This document shows, piece by piece, positions 1 through 8,223 of a stretch of DNA of 64,000 bases. The translations under genes were made by a program, and so were the position numbers. The notes beneath the pieces are model-generated. The model made no database searches, had not been told where the DNA came from, and saw only the letters and a program-made list of their open reading frames with translations. The DNA comes from Streptomyces sp. NBC_01454 (lineage in GTDB: Bacteria > Actinomycetota > Actinomycetes > Streptomycetales > Streptomycetaceae), in NCBI RefSeq assembly GCF_036227565.1, contig NZ_CP109460.1, forward strand, positions 3,968,001-4,032,000, read 5' to 3'. Every line of letters starts with the position of its first letter. Position 1 is the first letter of the stretch.

Positions 1-28
1 CGTGCTGGAGCGGCTCTACCTCTCCTGA
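1..28 (+). CDS. Possible 3' tail of a gene entering from the left edge
   Basis: The plus strand from base 2 reads VLERLYLS and then TGA at 26-28. The frame is open to the window edge and would converge with the rhomboid-like gene, overlapping its 3' end by about 13 bases. Eight residues give no family information, so this may be a chance frame. Confidence 0.2.
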
Positions 29-798
29 CCGTCCTGCGGCCCGGACTCCGCGGGCGGCCGGACGGCCGGGCCGGTGGTCTCCGAGCCGGTGGTCTCCGGC
101 CCGTGCGCCCCATCCGGTGGCGCCTCCCCGGCCTCCCCGGCCTCGGCAACCGCCGCCGGAGTCAGCGGCCAGGCCGCGAAGCCCATGGTCAGCGCGATGG
201 CATGACCGAAGTCGGTGAAGCTCGCACCGGTCAGCAGCGGAATGCCGAAGAAGATCAGCACTCCGGCGACGTAGCCGTACCGCCAGGGCGGCCGCAGCCG
301 GTACGTCAGCACCCCGGCGGCCGCCGCCAGCCCGTACGAGACGCCGATGTCGACCACATGGGTCATCGACCGCGGCAGCCGGTGCCCCTCGATGGCCAGC
401 AGGACGAGTTCCTGGCTGGCGAGGGTGGCGGCGATATGCGCGCCGCCGACGGTCAGCAGCCAGCGCGTGGTCCCCGTCCAGCGCTCCACGTTGGCGTGCA
501 GCAGCTCGAACATCACCACGTAGAGCAGGAAGGACGCGGGGCGTTCGATCCAGAAGCCGCTGATCAGCAGCGACGGCAGCGGATGCTCGTTCAGCTCGTG
601 GATGTTGCTGCTGGTGCGGTGGACGAGGAACTGCCCCAGCCCCTCGGAGGCGGAGGCGACGACCAGGCTGGTGACCCCGATGACCAGCAGCCAGATGTGC
701 GTACCGGGACTGCTGCGGACCCACTCCTTCGCCCAGACCAGGGGATTGCCGCACCGCGTCCGCACACCGGGGCGCGGCGGCTCCATCGGTGCCCCCAT
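16..798 (-). CDS. Rhomboid-like integral membrane protein
   Basis: 260 aa with about six hydrophobic segments, the first near residues 34-50, others near 75-100, 112-133, 150-166, 174-190 and 195-210. It resembles the rhomboid-like proteins annotated widely in Streptomyces. The segment at 152-156 (GVSYG) has the spacing of a rhomboid serine motif, with Ser154, and His199 in FGHA lies in the last membrane segment where the catalytic His would be. This is suggestive but not a canonical GxSG, so protease activity is an inference. The C-terminal 45 residues are Gly/Ala/Glu/Thr-rich and probably disordered. The ATG at 798 was taken as start; a second Met four residues later is equally possible. 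It stands alone, with a MerR-type gene ending 225 bp upstream on the same strand. Confidence 0.75.
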   Translation of the reverse strand: MGAPMEPPRPGVRTRCGNPLVWAKEWVRSSPGTHIWLLVIGVTSLVVASASEGLGQFLVHRTSSNIHELNEHPLPSLLISGFWIERPASFLLYVVMFELLHANVERWTGTTRWLLTVGGAHIAATLASQELVLLAIEGHRLPRSMTHVVDIGVSYGLAAAAGVLTYRLRPPWRYGYVAGVLIFFGIPLLTGASFTDFGHAIALTMGFAAWPLTPAAVAEAGEAGEAPPDGAHGPETTGSETTGPAVRPPAESGPQDGQER

Positions 799-1023
799 CA
801 GCGGCGCCCACGGGGGGCGGGGACGGCAGGGGAGGCGGTGACCTGCGGTCCGGGGCCCTCGATGTGCCGCAGGAGGGGCGCGGTCCCGCCGAAGTCGGTG
901 CGGGGGCCCCGGGGGTGGCCGATGGCGTCCCCCGGGACCGTCCCGTCCTGATTCCCGTCGATTGTCACCATTCGAGGCTAGCGCGCGGCGGATTGCGCCG
1001 CCGGGGGCGTGTGAGGGCGGTGC

Positions 1024-1974
1024 TCAGGCCCGGACCACCGGCTCCTGGATCTCGGTGATCCATTTCTCCTGGTCGGGTGGGCACTCCAGGTAGAGCTCGC
1101 GGGCGTAACCGGCGGAGCGGTAGCCGTTGGTGTCGATCCAGTGGGCCAGGTTCTGGACGGTGGGCAGGATCCGGCTCATCGGGCCGTGGTGGACCACCGT
1201 GGCGGCGCAGTCGAGGCCGCGGAGGGTGACGACCTCGAAGCCGGGGCCGTCAGCGCCGGCCGTCGTGGACCTGCCGTCGGCCGTGAGTCCGGCCTTGTCC
1301 AGGGCTTCCCTGGTGATCACGAACCCGGCGTGGACGACGAGGGCCTCACTGCCGGGGGCCGCCATCGGGCCGCTCCCCTCCCCGGCGTTGCCCTCGTCGC
1401 CTCCGGTGGGCCGCTCGCTGCCCGCTCCGGTCCGCGGTGCGTCCTCGTAGTAGGCCAGGCCCGGTCCGGCCGGGGTCAGCCCGGCCGTCTCCAACTGCCG
1501 GCACAGCTCGGTGTAGAGCGGCTGGATGACCGGCCCGATGTCCTCGGGCCCGTAACCGGCCGCGATTCCGGTCAGCTCGGCGAGCAGTACCGTTCCGGTG
1601 CGCTTGACCACCACATCGTCGGCAGACATGCGTCCCTCACTCTCGATCGTCCGGAGCCTCGCCTCGACCTGGGCCAGCCGCGCACCCGCCGCCGTCAGCG
1701 CCGCTTCCAGCTCGGCCCGGCGCAGCCGCAGCATGCCGCGCAGTTCCGGCACGCTCACCTCCTCGGTCAGGATCGCCCCCACCTGCTGGAGGCTGAAGCC
1801 GAGGTCCTTGAGCGCGATGATGCGGTTGAGCCGGGCGAGCTGGGCCGCTTCGTAGTAGCGGTAGCCGCTGACGGGGTCGGTGCGGGCCGGGCGCAGCAGC
1901 CCGAGCGCGTCGTAATGGCGCAGCATGCGGGCCGACACACGGCCGTACCGGGCGAAGTCTCCGATGGTGAACAT
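1024..1974 (-). CDS. MerR-family regulator with GyrI-like effector-binding domain
   Basis: 316 aa. Residues 1-70 form a MerR winged helix (FTIGDFARYGRVSARMLRHY followed by the YRYY and LNRI segments), then a coiled-coil dimerisation helix rich in Arg/Glu/Ala to about residue 120. A C-terminal GyrI/AraC-type effector-binding domain begins near residue 125 (VLLAELTG) and ends PPDQEKWITEIQEPV. This architecture is that of drug- or ligand-sensing MerR activators such as BmrR and TipA. The frame is open upstream, but ATG 1974 opens directly on the helix-turn-helix and lies just below a TTGACC/TTGACA element with an inverted repeat. An Asp/Glu/Gly-rich insertion of about 25 residues sits in the effector domain near residues 200-225. 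No obvious target gene is adjacent on the same strand, so autoregulation is the only link the sequence offers. Confidence 0.88.
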   Translation of the reverse strand: MFTIGDFARYGRVSARMLRHYDALGLLRPARTDPVSGYRYYEAAQLARLNRIIALKDLGFSLQQVGAILTEEVSVPELRGMLRLRRAELEAALTAAGARLAQVEARLRTIESEGRMSADDVVVKRTGTVLLAELTGIAAGYGPEDIGPVIQPLYTELCRQLETAGLTPAGPGLAYYEDAPRTGAGSERPTGGDEGNAGEGSGPMAAPGSEALVVHAGFVITREALDKAGLTADGRSTTAGADGPGFEVVTLRGLDCAATVVHHGPMSRILPTVQNLAHWIDTNGYRSAGYARELYLECPPDQEKWITEIQEPVVRA

Positions 1975-1985
1975 GACGCCTTCCA

Positions 1986-2015
1986 GTGGAGTGCTTTCCA
2001 CAGTGTCAAGGTCAA
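1986..2015 (-). promoter_or_regulatory. Putative MerR autoregulatory promoter/operator
   Basis: On the minus strand TTGACC (2015-2010) is followed at once by TTGACA (2009-2004), then an inverted repeat GTGGA-N6-TCCAC at 1986-2001, ending 11 bases before the ATG at 1974. MerR activators typically bind a dyad placed in an over-long promoter spacer. The dyad position fits that model, but I see no good -10 hexamer. Confidence 0.4.
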
Positions 2016-2236
2016 GCGGGGGCGGTCCAGGGCCTGCCGGCGACTCCCCTGCGTCACCGCCGCCCCACAGTCGGCCACCGGGCGGCAGCATCGCGTCAAG
2101 TAGGGCCCACAACCCGTCAATGACGCGTCAGTGACCGGACGGAAGCCCCGCATCCCGGGCATAGCGTCAGAGCCGAGCCCCGGCATACGCGTTTCCCACC
2201 GGTCCGGGGCCGCTGTTCTGAACGAGGAGCGACGCC

Positions 2237-2557
2237 GTGTCCCACCCCCTGTACGCGGAAGATCCCGAGCCTGCCGAACCCGTCCCGGCCGGGCTGCTGT
2301 GCGTCCCTGTCCGGTCGGGCCCCGCGGGCTGCACGGCCCGCCTGTTCCGCACTCCGCTCGGCGGCCGCACCGCCGTCGGCTTCACCTCGCCCCAGCGGCT
2401 CGCCGCGGTCCTCGGCAGCGGCCAGCCGTGGGTCAGGCTCTCCGAGGCCGCGCTGCGGGCGCTGGCCGAACCCGTCGGAGCGAGGGTGCTGACCGTGGAT
2501 CCGGGGTTCGTCCCCGACACGCCCCGGATGCACGGTCACCATCTTCGGGCCGTCTGA
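2237..2557 (+). CDS. SAV_915-family (SseB-like) small protein
   Basis: 106 aa, matching by eye the Streptomyces SAV_915 family, whose fold resembles the SseB N-terminal domain (LFRTPLGGRTAVGFTSPQRL; ending VDPGFVPDTP). GTG 2237 is preceded by GAGGAGC at 2224-2230, a good ribosome site. The stop lies 15 bp ahead of the decarboxylase gene, so the two are probably co-transcribed. Molecular function is unknown. Confidence 0.75.
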   Translation: MSHPLYAEDPEPAEPVPAGLLCVPVRSGPAGCTARLFRTPLGGRTAVGFTSPQRLAAVLGSGQPWVRLSEAALRALAEPVGARVLTVDPGFVPDTPRMHGHHLRAV

Positions 2558-2572
2558 GGGAGGGCAAGCGCC

Positions 2573-4036
2573 ATGAGTCACCTGAGTCACCTGAGTCATA
2601 CGAGCCGCATGAAGTCGATGAACGGCCACACCCTGCCCCGGACCGTCGGGGAAGCCGCCGCCCCGCCGGCCGGCGCTGTCGCCGCCCCGCCGTACACCGC
2701 CACCCGGCCGCCCTCCGACAGCGAGCCGCCCTCCGGCGACGGGCCGTTGTCCGTCTGGCCCGGGTCGACGACACCGCTGGGCCAGGACGACCTTGCCGTC
2801 GGCGGCGTGCCGCTCACCGAAGTGGCCGACCGGTTCGGCACCCCCTCCTATGTCCTGGACGAGGACGAGATACGCCGCCGCTGCCGCGCCTACCTGCGGG
2901 CCTTCCCCGACGCCGAGGTCTACTACGCGGCCAAGGCCTTCCTGTGCCGCGCCATGGTCCATTGGGTGCGGGAGGAGGGCCTCGGCCTGGACGTCTGCTC
3001 CGCCGGCGAACTGGAACTGGCCGTCACCACCGGCTTCCCGCCCGAGCGGATGGTGCTGCACGGCAACGCCAAGAGCCCGGCGGATCTGCGGGCCGCACTG
3101 CGGCTCGGCGTCGGCCGGATCGCCCTCGACAACACCTCGGAGATCGCCCGGCTGGCCGCCACGGTCCCGGCGGGCACCCGGCAGAAGGTACTGATCCGGG
3201 TCGTGCCGGGGATCGCCGCCGGCGGGCACGCCAAGATCCGGACCGGGACCGACGACCAGAAGTTCGGGCTGTCGATCGCCGACGGCTCCGCACAGCACGC
3301 CATCGCCCGGGTGCTCAGCCAGCCACGCCTCGAACTGGTCGGGCTGCACTGCCACTTGGGCTCGCAGATCACCACCGTCAAGCCGTATCTGTCGGCCGTG
3401 CGACGGCTGATCGGCCTGCTGACCCGGATCCGCGAGCAGCACGGCGTCACGCTGCCCGAGCTGGACCTCGGCGGCGGCCACGGGGTCGCCTACCGCCCCG
3501 GTGAGCCGGCGCTCGACCTCGCCGCCTTCGCCTCCAGGGTCCGCGCGGAGCTGGCCGGCGGCTGCGCGGCGGCCGGCCTGCCGGTGCCCCGGCTGGCCGT
3601 CGAGCCCGGCCGCGCCGTGGTGGGTCCGGCCGGTGTCGTCCTCTACCGGGTGCTGTCGGTCAAACGGACCGGCGCCCACACCTTCGTCGCGGTGGACGGC
3701 GGGATGAGCGACAACCCGCGGCCCGCGCTGTACGGGGTGCGCTATGCCCCGCGGCTGATCGGACGCGACACGGCGGCCGCGACGGAGCCGGTCACCGTCG
3801 TCGGGCGGCACTGCGAGGCGGGCGATGTGCTCGCCGCCGATGTCCCGTTGCCCGCCGATGTCCGCCCCGGCGATCTGCTGGCCGTTCCCGTCGCCGGCGC
3901 CTACCAGCTCTCGATGGCCTCCGGTTACAACCTCGTCGGCCGGCCGCCGGTCATCGCCGTCACCGGAGGACATGCCCGCCTCCTCGTACGCCGCGAATCC
4001 CTGGCGGACATCCAGGAGCGGGACGTCGGACTGTGA
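2573..4036 (+). CDS. Diaminopimelate decarboxylase-type PLP enzyme (LysA family)
   Basis: 487 aa fold-type III decarboxylase, which would convert meso-diaminopimelate to lysine and CO2 if it is a true LysA. The PLP lysine is K121 in YYAAKAF. Other family signatures are HCHLGSQ, the glycine loop LGGGHGV, EPGRAVVG and HCEAGDVL (canonical CESGD). The first 70 residues are Pro/Ala-rich and not part of the fold. The start region repeats AGTCACCTG three times, coding SHLSHLSH. The ribosome site GGGAGGG lies about 10 bases before ATG 2573; an internal Met at residue 13 or 16 could also serve. Streptomyces usually carry the main lysA beside hom-thrC-thrB, so this copy next to a SAV_915 gene could be a paralogue with another amino-acid substrate. 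The symbol is withheld for that reason. Confidence 0.85.
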   Translation: MSHLSHLSHTSRMKSMNGHTLPRTVGEAAAPPAGAVAAPPYTATRPPSDSEPPSGDGPLSVWPGSTTPLGQDDLAVGGVPLTEVADRFGTPSYVLDEDEIRRRCRAYLRAFPDAEVYYAAKAFLCRAMVHWVREEGLGLDVCSAGELELAVTTGFPPERMVLHGNAKSPADLRAALRLGVGRIALDNTSEIARLAATVPAGTRQKVLIRVVPGIAAGGHAKIRTGTDDQKFGLSIADGSAQHAIARVLSQPRLELVGLHCHLGSQITTVKPYLSAVRRLIGLLTRIREQHGVTLPELDLGGGHGVAYRPGEPALDLAAFASRVRAELAGGCAAAGLPVPRLAVEPGRAVVGPAGVVLYRVLSVKRTGAHTFVAVDGGMSDNPRPALYGVRYAPRLIGRDTAAATEPVTVVGRHCEAGDVLAADVPLPADVRPGDLLAVPVAGAYQLSMASGYNLVGRPPVIAVTGGHARLLVRRESLADIQERDVGL

Positions 4037-4040
4037 GGGC

Positions 4041-4064
4041 GGGGGGCGCCTCCTGGTGCCCCCC
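4041..4064 (+). terminator. Terminator hairpin after the LysA-type gene
   Basis: A ten-base stem (4041-4050 with 4055-4064, one G-U pair) with loop TCCT lies 5 bases past the stop and runs into a tract of about ten C residues. There is no U tract, as is usual in Streptomyces. Confidence 0.6.
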
Positions 4065-4130
4065 CCCCGCTCCGACTCTCGCCCCCGCACGCGCTCCCAC
4101 CAGGCATCTTCTTCACCCCCGCTACTTCCA

Positions 4131-4160
4131 TGTACGATGAATCAGTCAGTTGTAGGATGA
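4131..4160 (+). promoter_or_regulatory. Twin direct repeats, candidate GntR operator
   Basis: TGTACGATGA (4131-4140) and TGTAGGATGA (4151-4160) differ at one base and lie exactly 20 bp apart, two helical turns, so both present the same DNA face. They are 45-75 bp ahead of the GntR start in a locally less GC-rich stretch. This fits an autoregulatory operator/promoter, but the binding protein is inferred only from position. Confidence 0.45.
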
Positions 4161-4205
4161 CAGGGCAACTGGCACCGGGAGCTCATCGACAGGGACGGAA
4201 CGGCC

Positions 4206-4916
4206 ATGGCACTGCAGGCGGCGGGACGGCGCTCACTCGTGGACACCGTCGTCGATGCCCTGCGGGCCCAACTCGCCGCCGGGGAGTGGACGGTGGGGTC
4301 CCGCATCCCCACCGAGCATGCGCTCGCCGAACAGCTCGAAGTCGGCCGCAACACCGTCCGCGAGGCGGTGCGGGTGCTCGTCCATGCGGGGATGCTGCGC
4401 TCACGGCAGGGCGAAGGCACCTTCGTGGTGTCCACCGCGGACCCCGGTGACATCATGCGAGGCGTCCAACGGGCGGGCATCCGCGACGTATTGGAGCTGC
4501 GGATCGCGCTGGAGGCGGAGGCCGCCCGACTGGCCGCGCTGCGCCATGAGCCCGCCGACCTGGCACGGATGCGGGCCGCGCTCGACGCGCAGACCGACCT
4601 CGCGGACGCAGAGGGCCAGCCCCACGCCGACCACCTGGAGCTCTACGCCGATCACGACATCGCCTTCCACCGGGCCGTCGTCGAGGCCGCGCACAACACG
4701 GCGCTGACGGCCACCTACGGCTGGTTCAGCAGCTCGGTGCGGGAGGCGCTGGTCAGCGCGCTCGACGACCGGGCGATGCCGAGGATCCTGCACGGTGATC
4801 ACCGCGCGGTCATGGACGCGATCGCGGCGGGCGACCCGGAGGCCGCGGAGCGGGCCACGCGCGCCCTGCTGGAGAAGCCGAAGCGGGCCGTCGAAGCCCT
4901 GCTGACCGACGGCTGA
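4206..4916 (+). CDS. FadR/GntR-family regulator with FCD domain
   Basis: 236 aa. Residues 5-72 form the GntR winged helix (LVDTVVDALRAQLAAGEW; PTEHALAEQLEVGRNTVREA; RQGEGTFV). Residues 95-225 form the all-helical FCD ligand domain (LRIALEAEAARLAA; DHDIAFHRAVVEAAHN; HRAVMDAIAAGD). FCD domains bind small carboxylates or metal-bound metabolites. The MFS gene 164 bp downstream on the same strand is the natural target, suggesting substrate-controlled uptake or export. Confidence 0.88.
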   Translation: MALQAAGRRSLVDTVVDALRAQLAAGEWTVGSRIPTEHALAEQLEVGRNTVREAVRVLVHAGMLRSRQGEGTFVVSTADPGDIMRGVQRAGIRDVLELRIALEAEAARLAALRHEPADLARMRAALDAQTDLADAEGQPHADHLELYADHDIAFHRAVVEAAHNTALTATYGWFSSSVREALVSALDDRAMPRILHGDHRAVMDAIAAGDPEAAERATRALLEKPKRAVEALLTDG

Positions 4917-5080
4917 GGGCCTGCCTTCGGGCTGCACACCGAGGCGTTCCGTCGACTTTCGCACGCGCGAAGCCGCGGTGCCTCGGTGCCGGGGCGGGCC
5001 GGCCGGCTCCGGGGAGCGGACGCAGGGACGAGCCGCGCGGCAGATCGCCGCAGCCGGCCAGACGAGCGGAGGAACAGAGT

Positions 5081-6370
5081 ATGCCCAGCACACCCGAGCG
5101 GGGAACCGCGGTGATCGACGCCGAGGAGGATCTGGTCGCGACACCGCCGGTCGCCACCGCCCGCCGCCGGCTGCGGGCCCACCCCGCCCTGCTCCTGGCC
5201 GGGATCGTGCTCGCCGCGCTCAACATGCGGACCGCGCTGGCCGGCGTCTCCCCGCTGCTCGGTGAGATCGGCCGGCACTTCCGGCTGACCCCGACCGCCA
5301 GCAGCCTGGTGACGACCATTCCGCTGGTCTTCATGGGTCTCGGCTCGATCATCGCGCCGAAGCTGGCGCGGCGCTGGGGCACGGAGGCGGTGCTGTGCGG
5401 GGCGCTGGTGGCGCTGTGCGGCGGCATCGTGCTGCGGATCGCGCCGCCGGTGGTCGCGCTGTTCGCCGGGTGCGCGGTGGTGGGTTCCTCCATAGCCCTG
5501 CTGAACGTGCTGATGCCGGGGCTGATCAAGCGGGACTTCCCGGAGCGGGCCGCGGGGATGACGGCGCTGTACTCGACCGCGATGATCCTGGGGGCGACCG
5601 TTTCGGCCGCCACGGCGGTCCCGCTGGAGGATGCGCTCGGCAGCTGGCAGGGTTCGCTGGTCTCCTGGTCGCTGCTGGCCGCCGTCGCCGCGGTCGTCTG
5701 GATCCCGCAGGCCCTGCTCGTCCGGTGGGGCAGCCGGCACGGCGCGCCCGCGGCCACCCCGGCGCACCACGCCGCGGCCGGGCCGAAGCTGAGCCGTTCC
5801 CCGCTGGCCTGGCAGGTCACGCTCTTCATGGGCTCGCAGTCGCTGATCGCGTACGTGAGCATCGCCTGGATGCCGACGATCTTCACCGACCACGGCATGG
5901 CCAAGAGCGAGGCGGGGCTGGTCTTCGCCTTCAGCACCCTGCTGCAGATGGCCGGTTCGTTCGTGGTGCCGGTGCTCGCGGGGCGGATGCGGCGTCAGCG
6001 CCTGCTGGGTGTGGCGGTGTCCGCGCTGATGGCCTGCGGCGTCACCGGTCTGCTGCTGGCACCGGTGGCCGGCGCCTGGCTGTGGGCCGCGCTGCTCGGC
6101 GTCGGACAGGGCGGTGCGCTGGGCCTGGCCCTGACGATGATGGTGCTGCGCTCCGGTGACGCCCACACCGCCGCCCGGCTCTCCGGCATGGCCCAGACCG
6201 GCGGCTACCTCCTCGCCGCCGCCGGGCCCCTGGTCCTCGGCGCCGTCCACCAGGTCACCGGCGGCTGGAGTGTCCCCCTGGTCCTGCTGCTCGTGGTCTG
6301 CGCCGGCCTGGCGCTGCTGGGCGCGGGCGCGGGACGGGACCGGCGGATCGGGGAGGGGAACGGCAAGTAG
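5081..6370 (+). CDS. CynX/NimT-type MFS transporter
   Basis: 429 aa with about twelve hydrophobic segments from residue 32 onward and cytoplasmic charged termini. The N-terminal half has LNMRTALAGVSPLLGEI, a recurring start of CynX/NimT (cyanate/2-nitroimidazole) MFS proteins, and the second half carries GVGQGGALGLALTMM. ATG 5081 has GGAGGAAC about 9 bases upstream. Paired with the FCD regulator just upstream. The substrate is unknown. Confidence 0.85.
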   Translation: MPSTPERGTAVIDAEEDLVATPPVATARRRLRAHPALLLAGIVLAALNMRTALAGVSPLLGEIGRHFRLTPTASSLVTTIPLVFMGLGSIIAPKLARRWGTEAVLCGALVALCGGIVLRIAPPVVALFAGCAVVGSSIALLNVLMPGLIKRDFPERAAGMTALYSTAMILGATVSAATAVPLEDALGSWQGSLVSWSLLAAVAAVVWIPQALLVRWGSRHGAPAATPAHHAAAGPKLSRSPLAWQVTLFMGSQSLIAYVSIAWMPTIFTDHGMAKSEAGLVFAFSTLLQMAGSFVVPVLAGRMRRQRLLGVAVSALMACGVTGLLLAPVAGAWLWAALLGVGQGGALGLALTMMVLRSGDAHTAARLSGMAQTGGYLLAAAGPLVLGAVHQVTGGWSVPLVLLLVVCAGLALLGAGAGRDRRIGEGNGK

Positions 6371-6475
6371 CGCGTACGGGGAGGGAAGCGGGCGCCGGGG
6401 GGCGCAGGGGGCGGGGCCCCGGAGATCTCCTGGGCCCCGTTTCGTGGTGGGCACCGCATGGTGTGGACGGTGTCC

Positions 6476-6481
6476 TACCGT
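6476..6481 (+). promoter_or_regulatory. -10 element of a leaderless promoter (MltG-like gene)
   Basis: TACCGT ends 6 bases before ATG 6488, so transcription should begin at or next to the A of the start codon. This spacing is typical of leaderless genes in Streptomyces and decides the start against the more upstream ATG at 6458. Confidence 0.5.
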
Positions 6482-6487
6482 GCCCCC

Positions 6488-7330
6488 ATGAGCGAGGTTC
6501 AGCACACCGATCGCCGACCGGGACCGCGGTCCTCCCGTCGTGGCCGGCTCCTTCTTGCGGCCGCCCTGCTCGTCCTGCTCGTCCTGCTCGTTCTGGGTGT
6601 CCTGCTGCTGGCCCGGTGGCTGCGCGGGCGGCAGGCCGTGGGGACCCTGACGGTCCCGGAGGGGCAGCGGGCCGGCCAGATCTACGCCGCCGCCGACAAG
6701 GCCCTGAAGCTGCCCGCGGGTTCCACGGCGAAGGCCGCCAGGAGCGCGCACCTCGCGCTGCCGGACGACGCACACGGCAATCCCGAGGGCTACCTCTTCC
6801 CGGCGACCTATCCGCTCCGCTCGGACACCACTCCGGCGTCGCTGCTCACCTACATGGTCAGCACCGCCAGAAGGCACCTCGCCGACGACGGCGTCTCCTC
6901 CTACCGGACGGTGGTCCTCGCCAGCATCGTGCAGGCCGAGGCGGACCGGCCCGCCGATATGGGCAAGGTGGCCCGGGTCATCACCAACCGGCTCGACCAC
7001 CACATGCCGCTGCAGATGGATTCGACGCTCAATTACGCGCTCGGCCGCAGCACGCTGCGCACCAGCCACGCCGACACCAGGATCGACAGCCCGTACAACA
7101 CCTACCGGAAGCAGGGCCTGCCGCCGACGCCGATCGACAGTCCCGGGGCGGACGCGCTGAGGGCGGCCGGGGCACCGCCCGCCGGTGACTGGCTCTACTT
7201 CGTCACGGTCACACCGGGCGACACCCGCTTCACCGCCGACTACCAGCGGCATCTGAGGAACGTTCAGGAGTTCAACCGCCGGCACAGGGGCGCGGCGAGC
7301 GGCGGCGCGGCGAGCGGCGGCGGGGCTTAG
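6488..7330 (+). CDS. MltG-like endolytic transglycosylase (YceG domain)
   Basis: 280 aa. One membrane anchor (residues 21-40, Leu/Val-rich) is followed by an extracellular YceG-like domain. Family motifs: LASIVQAEADRP, where the Glu corresponds to the catalytic Glu of MltG; MPLQMDSTLNYALG; DSPYNTYRKQGLPPTPIDSPG; and WLYFVTV. MltG-type enzymes cut nascent glycan strands at the membrane and set their length. The protein is shorter than the E. coli enzyme and lacks a clear LysM-like segment. It is probably an accessory paralogue, because the usual Streptomyces mltG sits beside aroE and ruvX. The C-terminus ends in a short Gly/Ala/Ser repeat. Confidence 0.82.
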   Translation: MSEVQHTDRRPGPRSSRRGRLLLAAALLVLLVLLVLGVLLLARWLRGRQAVGTLTVPEGQRAGQIYAAADKALKLPAGSTAKAARSAHLALPDDAHGNPEGYLFPATYPLRSDTTPASLLTYMVSTARRHLADDGVSSYRTVVLASIVQAEADRPADMGKVARVITNRLDHHMPLQMDSTLNYALGRSTLRTSHADTRIDSPYNTYRKQGLPPTPIDSPGADALRAAGAPPAGDWLYFVTVTPGDTRFTADYQRHLRNVQEFNRRHRGAASGGAASGGGA

Positions 7331-7357
7331 GCCGGGTCCGTGACGTCCCGACGCCGA

Positions 7358-7409
7358 CGGGCCCGCGGGGCGGCAGGGACGAGTTCCGTCCTGCCGCCCC
7401 GCGGGCCCG
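7358..7409. terminator. Strong bidirectional terminator hairpin
   Basis: A perfect 20-bp stem (7358-7377 with 7390-7409) with a 12-nt loop lies between the convergent MltG-like and ABC permease genes. It would serve both strands. Confidence 0.8.
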
Positions 7410-7424
7410 GCCGCCCGGAGGGGG

Positions 7425-8201
7425 TTACTCCTCGCCCGCCAGGGTGTGCGCCTTCAGACGGCGGCCGGCGTACCAGGTGGCGACGGCCGTGACGCCGACC
7501 AGCAGGCAGATGGCGGCGGGCAGTCCGACGTCCGAGGTGATCGCGCCCTCCGCGGCCACCCGCTGGCCGACGGCCAGCGCCCACTGCTGGATGCTGAGGG
7601 TCTTCGCGCCCGGGATGAGCGTCCCCATGAGCGCTTCCCAGACCAGGGCGTAGACCAGGCCGAACACCACGGCGTGCCGGGTGAGCGTGCCGAAGAGGAG
7701 GAAGAGGGCGCTGTAGGCGACCGAGGCGATCGCCGCCGCCACCGCGTACCCCACGGCCATCTGCTGGCTGTTGCCGTTGAGGAGGAAGCCGGCGAGCAGG
7801 ACCGGCAGGGCGGAGAAGGCGACCGTGACGCCGATCGCGACGAGGAGCTTGGTGAAGATGATCGTCGGCCGGGGCACCGGCTTGGCCAGGAGATAGACCA
7901 CCGAGCCGTCGTCGATCTCCGGACCGATCGCGCCCGTACCGGCGATGACGCCGATCAGCGGCACCATCGTGCCGAGCGCGAAGCCGCCCAGGATGCCGCC
8001 GGCGGTGGAGTCGTCCGCGCTGGCCAGCGCACGGACGGCGATGGCGAGCACCACCAGCAGGGTGGGCAGGGCGAAGAGGATCAGGGCGCGCCGCCGGCCG
8101 AGCAGGGCGCGGTAGGTGAGCCGGGCGACGGTCGGGTGGAACAGTGCGGCCTTGGGCGCGCGCGGGGGCGCGGGCGAGGCCGTCGGAGTGGTCGTGGACA
8201 T
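7425..8201 (-). CDS. ABC-2 type transporter permease
   Basis: 258 aa, about six membrane segments, first cytoplasmic segment to residue 35 (ending LTYRALLGRRRAL), conserved polar stretch FALGTMVPLIGVIAGTGAIG, then GSVVYLLAKPVPRP. This is typical of the NosY/ABC-2 permeases found beside single-domain ATPases in Streptomyces. It ends the four-gene minus-strand ABC cluster, 22 bp after the second ATPase. Substrate unknown; families of this type export antibiotics, peptides or lipids. Confidence 0.82.
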   Translation of the reverse strand: MSTTTPTASPAPPRAPKAALFHPTVARLTYRALLGRRRALILFALPTLLVVLAIAVRALASADDSTAGGILGGFALGTMVPLIGVIAGTGAIGPEIDDGSVVYLLAKPVPRPTIIFTKLLVAIGVTVAFSALPVLLAGFLLNGNSQQMAVGYAVAAAIASVAYSALFLLFGTLTRHAVVFGLVYALVWEALMGTLIPGAKTLSIQQWALAVGQRVAAEGAITSDVGLPAAICLLVGVTAVATWYAGRRLKAHTLAGEE

Positions 8202-8223
8202 GCGTCAGGGCTCCTTTCAGGCC

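Noticed and set aside
2121..2130. Palindrome TGACGCGTCA as an operator
   Set aside because: Perfect but only 10 bp and not placed at a convincing promoter; such palindromes are expected by chance in GC-rich DNA.
2573..2600. Triple AGTCACCTG repeat at the LysA-type start as a regulatory site
   Set aside because: It is in frame and short, coding SHLSHLSH; a coding repeat is a sufficient explanation.
2117..4090. Long minus-strand frame opposite the LysA-type gene
   Set aside because: Shadow of a strongly supported gene; low-complexity Asp/Gly/Arg product.
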